Of a DNA stretch of 6,275 nt, positions 1 through 5,090 are shown one piece after another. The position numbers and the translations under genes were made by a program. Below the pieces are notes generated by a model, which made no database searches, had not been told where the DNA came from, and saw only the letters and a program-made list of their open reading frames with translations. The stretch's first letter is position 1, and each line of letters starts with the position of its first letter. Source of the stretch: Alphaproteobacteria bacterium (GTDB lineage Bacteria > Pseudomonadota > Alphaproteobacteria > ATCC43930 > CGMCC-115725); the NCBI GenBank assembly GCA_030039815.1, contig JASHUW010000347.1, forward strand, positions 1 to 6,275, read 5' to 3'.

Positions 1-1
1 G

Positions 2-271
2 TTCGCCGCCAGCGGCGAGACCGCTGTCTCGGTGCGCCCGCACGACATCACGTTGTCCGCACTCAACGGCAGCGGCGTGCCGCGCGAGCCGGGCGATGCC
101 GAAGGCCGGGTCGAGCGCCAGACCTATCTCGGCGCATACCGCGACTATCTGGTGGCACTCGATGACGGGCAGTCCGTGCGGGTCGTCGCGCCGCTCGCGG
201 TGGATGTGCCGGCCGGCGGGCGCGTGCGCCTCAAATTTCCGCCAGAAAGCTGCCGCGCGCTGGCGCGGTGA
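2..271 (+). CDS. ABC transporter ATP-binding protein, C-terminal fragment (TOBE domain), 5' end outside the window
   Basis: The reading frame is open from the window edge and ends at TGA 269-271, leaving about 89 residues of the C-terminus. The segment SVRPHDITL is the typical entry to the TOBE_2 domain of MalK/FbpC/PotA-type importer ATPases. It is followed by the barrel-like stretch GRVERQTYLGAYRDYLVAL and an alternating hydrophobic end (VRVVAPLAVDVPAGGRVRLKF). In this family the C-terminal domain contributes to regulation or dimer contact, while the Walker A/B and ABC signature motifs lie in the N-terminal part, which is outside the window. The binding-protein gene starts 25 bp downstream on the same strand, so the two are probably one operon and one importer. 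The GTG at 32 is an internal valine, not a start. Substrate cannot be read from this piece. Confidence 0.88.
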   Translation, partial: FAASGETAVSVRPHDITLSALNGSGVPREPGDAEGRVERQTYLGAYRDYLVALDDGQSVRVVAPLAVDVPAGGRVRLKFPPESCRALAR

Positions 272-281
272 AAAATGTTCA

Positions 282-288
282 GGGGAGG
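282..288 (+). promoter_or_regulatory. Ribosome binding site of the substrate-binding protein gene
   Basis: GGGGAGG lies 8 nt before the ATG at 297. It fixes the start upstream of the palindromic repeat. No ATG, GTG or TTG codon occurs in frame between 297 and the middle of the signal-peptide hydrophobic core, so translation has to pass through the repeat. Confidence 0.75.
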
Positions 289-296
289 AAGTGCAA

Positions 297-1490
297 ATGG
301 TAGTTCGCGCATCGCATGAAATACCCCTCTCCCGCCCACGGGAAAGGGAGGGGCCCATTGCGCAGCGATGGGAGGGTGAGGGTTCGCCGCGACCGACCCT
401 CACTCGGCCTCAGCTTCGCCTCGGCCACCCTCTCCCGCACGCGGGAGAGGGGTTTTGGTACCGAGCTCTGCTCGGGCTTCTGATCGCTGGGCTGGTGACG
501 ATGCCCGCATTCGCCGCGGCGCCGGCGCCGAGTTCGGTCACGCCGGAGCTGATCGACGCCGCGAAGAAGGAAGGCACCGTCGTCTTCTACACCTCGATCG
601 AGCTGCAGACGGCGGAGAAGGTCGGCGAAGCGTTCGAGAAGGCCTATCCCGGCATCCATGTCCAGGTCGAGCGCAACGGCGCCGAGCGCATCTTCCAGCG
701 CCTCGAGCAGGAGCGCGGCGCCGGCATCCACACCGCCGACGTCGTCGAGTGCTCTGACATGACCGCGCTTTACGCCTGGAAGCAGCAGGGCTGGCTGGCG
801 CCGTTCCTGCCGCAGGACGTCACCAAATGGCCGGCCGACCAACGCGACCCCGACGGCACCTTCGCGACCGAGCGCTTCACGCTGTCGCCGATCCTCTACA
901 ACACCAAGCTGGTGAAGCCGAAGGACGCGCCGAAAAGCTTTGCCGACCTGCTCGATCCGAAATGGGACGGCAAGATCGTCAAGGCGCACCCCGGCTATAG
1001 CGGCACGATCATGACCGTGACCTTCGAGATCAGCCGCGACATCGGCTGGGATTTCTTCAAGAAGCTCGGCCAGCAGCACATCATGCAGGTGCAATCCGCG
1101 GCCGACCCGCCGAAAAAGGTCGCGCAAGGCGAGCGTCCGGTCGCTGCCGATGGCGGCGAATACGTGCCGCTGCAGATGATTTCGCAGGGCGCGCCGCTGG
1201 CGCTCGTCTATCCGACCGAGGGTACGCCCTCGATACCCGGCGGCGCCGGGGTGATGATCGACGCGCCGCATCCCAACGCCGCGAAGCTCTTCGACCTCTA
1301 CCTGTTCTCGAAGGAAGGCCAGACCCTGCTCGTCCACCTCGCGCGGCTGCGCTCGTTCCACCCCGACGCACCGACCCCGGAAGGCGCCAAGCCGTTGTCC
1401 GAGATCAGGATCATGAAGGCGGACCCCGCCGCCCAGGCGAAGGAAGTCGAGGAAATCAAAAAGAAATACGCCGAATATTTCGGGCTTTAG
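297..1490 (+). CDS. ABC transporter periplasmic substrate-binding protein (Fe3+/AfuA-like superfamily) with repeat-extended signal peptide
   Basis: The product has 397 residues. The start is ATG 297, chosen for its GGGGAGG site; the frame is open further upstream to 96, but that part overlaps the ATPase gene. Residues about 10-52 (PLSRPREREG to LPHAGEG) are encoded by a palindromic repeat and are Arg/Pro/Gly-rich. A hydrophobic core follows (ALLGLLIAGLVTM, 57-69) with a likely signal peptidase I site AFA/AAP after residue 73. The mature protein has a type 2 binding-protein pattern: KEGTVVFYTS (91-100), AFEKAYPGI (112-120), NTKLVKPKDAPKSFADLLDP (202-221), YPTEGTPSIPGGAGVMIDAP (305-324), and APHPNAAKLFDLYLFSKEGQ (323-342), a C-lobe signature of the family. 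The adjacent Tyr pair that coordinates iron in FbpA proteins is not visible; the comparable stretch reads GEYVPLQMISQGAPLALVYP. It probably delivers its ligand to the double permease encoded at 3369, together with the upstream ATPase. The substrate is not known; iron, a sulfonate or phosphonate, or another small anion are possible. Confidence 0.9.
   Translation: MVVRASHEIPLSRPREREGPIAQRWEGEGSPRPTLTRPQLRLGHPLPHAGEGFWYRALLGLLIAGLVTMPAFAAAPAPSSVTPELIDAAKKEGTVVFYTSIELQTAEKVGEAFEKAYPGIHVQVERNGAERIFQRLEQERGAGIHTADVVECSDMTALYAWKQQGWLAPFLPQDVTKWPADQRDPDGTFATERFTLSPILYNTKLVKPKDAPKSFADLLDPKWDGKIVKAHPGYSGTIMTVTFEISRDIGWDFFKKLGQQHIMQVQSAADPPKKVAQGERPVAADGGEYVPLQMISQGAPLALVYPTEGTPSIPGGAGVMIDAPHPNAAKLFDLYLFSKEGQTLLVHLARLRSFHPDAPTPEGAKPLSEIRIMKADPAAQAKEVEEIKKKYAEYFGL
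324..452 (+). repeat. Palindromic repeat element inserted in frame in the signal-peptide coding region
   Basis: The element of about 129 bp is built from three inverted repeats. The left end is an imperfect hairpin, CCCCTCTCCCG paired with GGGAAAGGGAGGGG (324-353). The middle pairs GTGAGGGT (376-383) with ACCCTCAC (396-403). The right end pairs CCCTCTCCCGC (428-438) perfectly with GCGGGAGAGGG (441-451). The two ends share the CCCTCTCCC core, so the ends themselves are related. Repeats of this build (pyrimidine-rich CCCTCTCCC arms around GGGTGAGGG) are widespread between genes in Bradyrhizobium-like genomes; here one lies inside a gene. The length is a multiple of three with these borders, though the borders are uncertain by a few bases. 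It contains no stop codon in the host frame. Confidence 0.8.
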
Positions 1491-1520
1491 GTTCTTAGGC
1501 GCTCGCAGGCTCGTAAGCCG

Positions 1521-1565
1521 CAAAAATCACAGGCGACCGCGGGGAGAGCCCCCGGGTCGCCTGTG
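1521..1565 (-). terminator. Strong hairpin, terminator-like for leftward transcription
   Basis: CACAGGCGACC (1528-1538) pairs perfectly with GGTCGCCTGTG (1555-1565); the 16-nt interval can add a GGGG/CCCC inner stem. On the - strand the stem is followed by ATTTTTG, the layout of an intrinsic terminator. On the + strand it lies 38 nt after the binding-protein stop but has no T run, so for that gene it may only protect the mRNA end or act weakly. Confidence 0.6.
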
Positions 1566-1654
1566 TTCGCCCGTGTGGGCGGTGTCAGCCTCGCGTAAGC
1601 GAATGTGCCGCGTTGAGGTTAAGAAAGCGTTGCGGAGGTTTCGCAGCGGCGCTC

Positions 1655-1672
1655 AACCGGCTCAGGCCGGTT
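1655..1672. repeat. Small inverted repeat between the two terminator-like hairpins
   Basis: AACCGGC (1655-1661) pairs with GCCGGTT (1666-1672) around a TCAG loop. It sits just beyond the T-rich tail of the pilin terminator. Neither side carries a T run, so it is recorded as a structure without an assigned role. Confidence 0.4.
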
Positions 1673-1711
1673 CGATAAACAGAAAGCCCGGCGACATCGC
1701 TGCCGCCGGGC
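1673..1711 (-). terminator. Intrinsic terminator of the Flp pilin gene
   Basis: On the - strand, GCCCGGCG and CGCCGGGC (1704-1711 with 1686-1693) form an 8-bp GC stem with a 10-nt loop, followed by the T-rich tail TTTCTGTTTATCG. The stem begins 25 nt after the pilin stop codon, so the pilin is probably transcribed on its own. Confidence 0.65.
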
Positions 1712-1736
1712 GTTCTGAAACGATTGCGCGAGAAGC

Positions 1737-1898
1737 TTAGAGCTTGGTCGCGATGGTGTTGAACGTGCTCGAGAGGTTGGTGCCGACGGTGCCCATGACG
1801 GTCACGGCGGCGACGGCGATCAACGCGGCGATCAGACCGTACTCGATCGCGGTTGCTCCGTCTTCGTTCCTCAGGAGCTTCTTGACGGTCACAAACAT
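1737..1898 (-). CDS. flp: Flp/Fap-type pilin precursor (Tad pilus major subunit)
   Basis: The product has 53 residues, the usual size of Flp pilins. It is the structural subunit of Tad (type IVb) pili, used for adhesion and biofilm. The N-terminal leader MFVTVKKLLRNEDG is followed by ATAIEYGLIAALIAVAAVTV, which carries the prepilin peptidase (TadV/CpaA) site after Gly14, Glu at +5 and Tyr at +6 of the mature protein, then one hydrophobic helix and a short polar tail (GTNLSSTFNTIATKL). The start at 1898 is chosen because AGGAGA lies 7 nt upstream; an ATG at 1943 would add 15 unrelated residues without a spaced site. No tad/cpa assembly genes are present in the window, so this is either a copy detached from a tad locus or an extra pilin paralogue. 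A terminator follows directly. Confidence 0.93.
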   Translation of the reverse strand: MFVTVKKLLRNEDGATAIEYGLIAALIAVAAVTVMGTVGTNLSSTFNTIATKL

Positions 1899-1905
1899 GT
1901 GAAAA

Positions 1906-1911
1906 TCTCCT
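1906..1911 (-). promoter_or_regulatory. Ribosome binding site of the Flp pilin gene
   Basis: On the - strand AGGAGA stands 7 nt before the ATG at 1898. This near-consensus site decides the start in favour of the 53-residue protein. Confidence 0.85.
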
Positions 1912-1920
1912 AGAAGCTGA

Positions 1921-2035
1921 CATTCGCGAGAATGCGCGGTCATCCCTTTAATAAAGGTAAATAAGCCTGTCTCTTATCGAAGAATTGCACGGCCATTTAT
2001 TAATAATTAGATAAATTCGCACCTATTGACCCGGC
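1921..2035 (-). promoter_or_regulatory. AT-rich 5' region of the pilin gene with small palindromes (probable promoter/leader)
   Basis: This is the only clearly AT-rich stretch of the window and lies directly upstream of the pilin. It holds CATTC/GAATG around GCGA (1921-1934), CCTTTA/TAAAGG (1945-1957) and the palindrome TTATTAATAA (1997-2006). Such composition suits a promoter and leader of a highly expressed pilin gene, but I cannot name convincing -35 and -10 boxes, nor a sigma-54 site. The palindromes could be operators or RNA leader hairpins. Confidence 0.4.
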
Positions 2036-2373
2036 AGCGTGGTGGCAGCAGCTGTGAAGTGGCGCTCGTCGGCGTCCTGCCGTACAGCACGATGGTGCCA
2101 CCCGGAGCATCTCGGAAGCAGGGGGCGGTCCTGACTTGCCCGGGACGGTCAGCAATCGTTTCAGCAGCGCCCTGTCGCGGCTAAAAAACCTCGGCTCATC
2201 TCATGGCTCCGTCGATTGCTCTAACCGGTAACGCCGCCGGGTTTCGAGCGCGCCGCGGCGGCCGTCGGGCTGTAGCGAAAAAAAAGCATGGCAAGGTGAT
2301 CGAGGTCACACAGCTTCCAGGATGGCGACGCCAACTCTTGGGCCAGGTGAGCATCCCATTGGGAGCGACCGTC
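2036..2373. other. Intergenic stretch without a recognised gene
   Basis: No convincing coding frame fills these 338 bases; the open frame from 2203 has a basic, low-complexity beginning and no ribosome binding site at its ATG. Visible structure is limited to GGTGGCA (2041-2047) complementary to TGCCACC (2096-2102), CTGAC/GTCAG (2131-2152), GCCGCCG/CGGCGGC (2233-2262) and a run of eight A (2278-2285). The first could close a folded RNA, but nothing matches a riboswitch or sRNA I recognise. Confidence 0.4.
2361..2365 (+). promoter_or_regulatory. Ribosome binding site of the small membrane protein gene
   Basis: GGGAG lies 8 nt before the ATG at 2374. It supports the 56-residue form over the longer frame that begins at 2203. 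Confidence 0.5.
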
Positions 2374-2544
2374 ATGGAAAACTTCAGCAAGCGCACAACC
2401 GCCATCGTCGCAGTCTGCTTCCTGCTCTTCGCCCTTGGCTGGGGTTACGGCTGGCAGAAGGTCGCGGAGGTAAGCAATCCGGCGGTCCACTGCGATTGCC
2501 ACTTCCCGCACGTGACGTGCACGCCGGTCGGGAAAGCCGCGTGA
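2374..2544 (+). CDS. Hypothetical small membrane protein with a Cys/His-rich tail
   Basis: The product has 56 residues and I do not recognise a family. After a short basic N-terminus (MENFSKRT) comes one predicted transmembrane helix (TAIVAVCFLLFALGWGYGW, about 9-27), then a tail with the cluster HCDCHFPHVTC: His39, Cys40, Cys42, His43, His46 and Cys49. Lys6 and Arg7 before the helix suggest the N-terminus stays in the cytoplasm and the tail faces the periplasm, where the cysteines could bind a metal or form disulfides. The start rests on the GGGAG site; the same frame is open back to 2203, which would give 113 residues with an Arg/Lys-rich beginning. It stands alone between two leftward genes. 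No homology can be claimed, so it could still be a chance frame, although the helix with a clean start makes this less likely. Confidence 0.5.
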   Translation: MENFSKRTTAIVAVCFLLFALGWGYGWQKVAEVSNPAVHCDCHFPHVTCTPVGKAA

Positions 2545-2610
2545 GGGTGACGCGAGCCGACAGCGCCGAATGTTAAGGCGCTTCCAGTCTCAAATGATTG
2601 CGCTCCGAAG

Positions 2611-3237
2611 CTACTTCGCGCCCGACAGCTCCGCAGTCTTCTGCTGCAGCCGCGTCAAGAGGCCTCCGGGCCCGGAGCGGGTCACCAGCGAGCGGATCTC
2701 CTCCTGCTGCGCGACCACCTGGCTGATCTCGCTATCGGCGGTGACGTCGATCGCCTTCCACATCCCGCCGGTCTGCCGCATCGTGTAGCCGAGCACATGC
2801 GTGTCGTCGCCCGGCTTCCCCGGCACGATCTTGACCTTGACGACCGCATTGCCGCCCGCCGGCGGGTACAGCTCGAATTTCTCGCCGGCATAGTCGTCGA
2901 AATGCGCGACATAGGTGGCGATCGAGTAACGCTGGAACGCAGTCTTCAGCGCCGCCTGCTCTGCCGCCGACAGCGTCGCCCAGGTCGGGCCGACCCCGCC
3001 TTCGAGGATCGCGTCGAGGTCGATCGCCCGGATTACCAGCGGGGCGAGCACATCGTATCGCTGCTGGAAGGGCGCGGACTTGCCCGCCTTCATGACCTGC
3101 AAGAGGCCGGCATCGAGCGCTTCGATCGGCGCTGTGACGTCGGACGCCAGGGCCGGCCGTGCCAGGCACAGCACCGCCATCACCACACCAAACGCCAATC
3201 GCCGTATTCCCGCACCATCGCCAAGATTGATCCGCAC
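2611..3237 (-). CDS. Secreted MlaC/Ttg2D-family phospholipid-binding protein (HpnM-like)
   Basis: The product has 208 residues, the usual size of the family. The GTG start at 3237 is chosen because it gives a normal signal peptide (RRLAFGVVMAVLCLA, cleavage ALA/SDV after residue 31) and has GGGGGGA 7 nt upstream; the frame is open to 3396, but that part is Arg/Ser-rich without family resemblance. The mature part follows the Tgt2/MlaC pattern: a helical N-half (FQQRYDVLAPLVIRAIDLDA, WATLSAAEQAALKTAFQRY), a central beta region (KFELYPPAGGNAVVKVKIV, VLGYTMRQTGGMWKAIDVT) and a C-terminal helix (ISQVVAQQEEIRSLVTRSGP then GLLTRLQQ). MlaC carries phospholipids across the periplasm between the MlaA and MlaFEDB complexes; the alphaproteobacterial HpnM branch is linked to hopanoid loci. 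No mla or hpn partners are in the window, so the specific branch is uncertain. It is divergent from the permease gene. Confidence 0.87.
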   Translation of the reverse strand: MRINLGDGAGIRRLAFGVVMAVLCLARPALASDVTAPIEALDAGLLQVMKAGKSAPFQQRYDVLAPLVIRAIDLDAILEGGVGPTWATLSAAEQAALKTAFQRYSIATYVAHFDDYAGEKFELYPPAGGNAVVKVKIVPGKPGDDTHVLGYTMRQTGGMWKAIDVTADSEISQVVAQQEEIRSLVTRSGPGGLLTRLQQKTAELSGAK

Positions 3238-3255
3238 CGGCCCGTCCCCCCATTG

Positions 3256-3397
3256 CCGCCGCCGAAGCCGCCCGCAACTATCGCGCCGGTCATGGCTGCG
3301 GCGCAATTGCGGGTTTCGCCGACTTTCCCTACCGTCTTGACCTGCACCAGCAGGGGAATTCGCAGCGCGTGACGACCGCCGCCGAAGCCGCCGCAAC
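3256..3397 (+). repeat. Direct repeat pair around the permease start
   Basis: CCGCCGCCGAAGCCG occurs at 3256-3270 and again at 3376-3390, exactly 120 bp apart. With one inserted C in the first copy, the match extends through GCAAC (3256-3278 against 3376-3397). The second copy encodes TAAEAAA near the permease N-terminus. It may be the trace of a local duplication, or a coincidence in GC-rich sequence. Confidence 0.4.
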
Positions 3398-5090
3398 GCG
3401 CCGTCGTGTCTGGCGAATCGACGCGCTGAACCCGCTGCTCGCGCTGGTCGGTCTGGTGCTGTGCGGGCTGATCCTGCTGCCGATCGGCTGGCTCGCTTGG
3501 TACAGCATCACCGACGATGCCGGCCGGCTGACATTAAGCAATTTCACCCGGCTGGCCGGCGACCCGAGTTTCGCCCTGCCCTATCTGACCGCGTTCGGCA
3601 TCGCCGTTGGCGTCGCCGCCGGCGCGTGCGGCGCGGCGCTGCCGCTCGCCTGGCTCGTCGCGCGCACCGACATGCCGCTGGCTCGGGCGATCCGCAGCCT
3701 GGTGACCGCGTCCTTCGTGACCCCGCCCTTTCTCGGCGCGATCGCCTGGGAGTTGCTCGCCGCGCCGAACAGCGGCATGCTCAACCAGGCGGCACGGACG
3801 ATCCTCGGCCTCGGGCCGTATGAGCATCTCTTCAACATCTACAGCGCCGGCGGCGTGGTGTTCTGCATCGCCTGCTACACGTTTCCGCTGGTCTTCGTGC
3901 TGCTCGCCAACGCGCTCGACAACATCCCCGGCGAGCTCGAGGACGCGTCGGCGATCCTCGGCGCGGGCCGGCTGCGCACGCTGCGCCGGGTGACGCTGCC
4001 GATGATCGCGCCGGCGCTGCTTGCCGGCGCACTGCTCTCGTTCGTGCAGGCGCTGACCCAGTTCGGTACGCCGGCGATCCTGGCGCTTCCCGCCGGGTTC
4101 CACGTCATCACCACGAAAATCTGGAGCCTCTTCCAATACCCGCCGCACGCGCACCTCGCCGCGGCGGCGGCAATGCCGCTGCTGATGCTGACGGTCGTGC
4201 TGCTGCGCGGCCAGCAAATGCTGCTCGGCCGGCGCGGCTACATCGCGATCGGCGGCCGGTCGAGCGCCCCGCGCAAGGTGCGGCTCGGGCCTTGGCGTTG
4301 CCCGGCGCTGCTCTTCGCGCTCGGCCTCTTGTCGCTGCCGATCTTTCTGCCCTATGCGGCGCTGATCAAGACCGCGCTGGTCAAGACGCCCTCCGACCCG
4401 CTGACCCTGGACACGCTAAGCCTCCGAAACCTGCGCTTCGTGTTCGTCGATTTCTCGCAGACCCGGCAGGCGCTGGGGAACACGGTGCTGCTCGGCATCG
4501 TCAGCGCCACCGCGGCCACCGCGCTGGCGCTCATCGTCAGCTACGCGACAACGCGCCGGGTCGGCGTCGGGCATCGCGCGCTCGGCGTTCTCGCGACGGC
4601 GCCGGTGGCGATCCCCGGCATCGTGCTCGGCGTCGGCCTGTTCCTCGCCTATACGCGACCGCCTGTCGTGCTCTACGGCACGTTGTGGATCCTCTTCCTC
4701 GCCTTTATCACGATCGAGCTGCCCGCCGGCTATCAGCAGCTCGCGGCGGCGTTTCGCGGCCTGCATCCCGAGCTTGAAGAGGCCAGCCGCATCTTCGGCG
4801 CCAATCGGCTGCGCTCGCTATGGCAGATCACCGCGCCGCTGCTGCGGTCGAGCGTCATCGCGACCTGGTGCTTCGTGTTCATCGGCGTGATCCGCGAATT
4901 GTCGGCGACGATCATGCTGACCACGGCCAACACCAAGGTCGTGTCGGTCATCATTTACGACCTCAACGAGTCGGGCGATCTGGGCGCGATCGCCGTATTG
5001 GGGATCACGCTGCTTCTCATCACCTTCGCGGTCGTGTTGCTTGCCAGCCGCTTGCCGGTGCTGGGCCGCGCGCCGCCCCGTCTCGGCTAG
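3369..5090 (+). CDS. ABC transporter permease, fused two-domain type (Fe3+ / 2-aminoethylphosphonate-like)
   Basis: The product has 573 residues. Two binding-protein-dependent transport permease domains are joined in one chain, the size and build of FbpB/SfuB-like and of PhnU2-type 2-aminoethylphosphonate permeases. The first domain spans about 23-285, the second about 310-562, with roughly six hydrophobic segments each. Each domain has its cytoplasmic EAA loop for contact with the ATPase: ELEDASAILGAGRLRTLRRV (189-208) and ELEEASRIFGANRLRSLWQI (468-487). The start is GTG 3369 with AGGGGA 11 nt upstream, a rather long spacing; the frame is open back to 3231 without another ATG/GTG/TTG. It is probably the membrane part of the importer whose ATPase and binding protein lie at the left edge, although two leftward genes stand between. 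Its stop codon overlaps that of the convergent decarboxylase gene. The substrate cannot be told from the sequence. Confidence 0.92.
   Translation: MTTAAEAAATRRRVWRIDALNPLLALVGLVLCGLILLPIGWLAWYSITDDAGRLTLSNFTRLAGDPSFALPYLTAFGIAVGVAAGACGAALPLAWLVARTDMPLARAIRSLVTASFVTPPFLGAIAWELLAAPNSGMLNQAARTILGLGPYEHLFNIYSAGGVVFCIACYTFPLVFVLLANALDNIPGELEDASAILGAGRLRTLRRVTLPMIAPALLAGALLSFVQALTQFGTPAILALPAGFHVITTKIWSLFQYPPHAHLAAAAAMPLLMLTVVLLRGQQMLLGRRGYIAIGGRSSAPRKVRLGPWRCPALLFALGLLSLPIFLPYAALIKTALVKTPSDPLTLDTLSLRNLRFVFVDFSQTRQALGNTVLLGIVSATAATALALIVSYATTRRVGVGHRALGVLATAPVAIPGIVLGVGLFLAYTRPPVVLYGTLWILFLAFITIELPAGYQQLAAAFRGLHPELEEASRIFGANRLRSLWQITAPLLRSSVIATWCFVFIGVIRELSATIMLTTANTKVVSVIIYDLNESGDLGAIAVLGITLLLITFAVVLLASRLPVLGRAPPRLG

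Noticed and set aside
96..296. Earlier start for the binding protein at 96
   Set aside because: This part overlaps the ATPase C-terminus in another frame, has no family resemblance, and lies ahead of a good ribosome binding site at 282-288.
279..1523. Long open frame on the - strand opposite the binding protein (414 codons)
   Set aside because: Its translation is Arg/Leu/Val/Gly-rich with no domain, and it is the mirror of a clear binding-protein gene in GC-rich DNA, where such antisense frames are expected.
1967..1977. CTGTCTCTTAT matches the first 11 bases of the Tn5 mosaic end
   Set aside because: The remaining 8 bases of the 19-bp end do not match and no transposase or second end is seen, so neither a transposon end nor a library adapter junction is supported.
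2041..2102. GGTGGCA/TGCCACC as the closing stem of a structured RNA or riboswitch
   Set aside because: Only 7 bp with a 48-nt interval and no conserved core I can identify; this is expected by chance in such sequence.
2203..2373. Start of the small protein at 2203
   Set aside because: No ribosome binding site precedes it, and the added 57 residues are basic and low in complexity; the ATG at 2374 has a spaced GGGAG.
2562..2582. AGCGCC/GGCGCT hairpin after the small membrane protein as a terminator
   Set aside because: The stem is only 6 bp and no T run follows on either strand.
3238..3396. N-terminal extension of the MlaC-like protein to 3396
   Set aside because: It would put an Arg-rich low-complexity segment before a complete signal peptide and would overlap the permease start; the GTG at 3237 gives the normal family length.
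3534..4217. Long open frame on the - strand opposite the permease
   Set aside because: It is Arg/Glu/Gln-rich and without structure, while the + strand encodes unmistakable permease domains with EAA loops.
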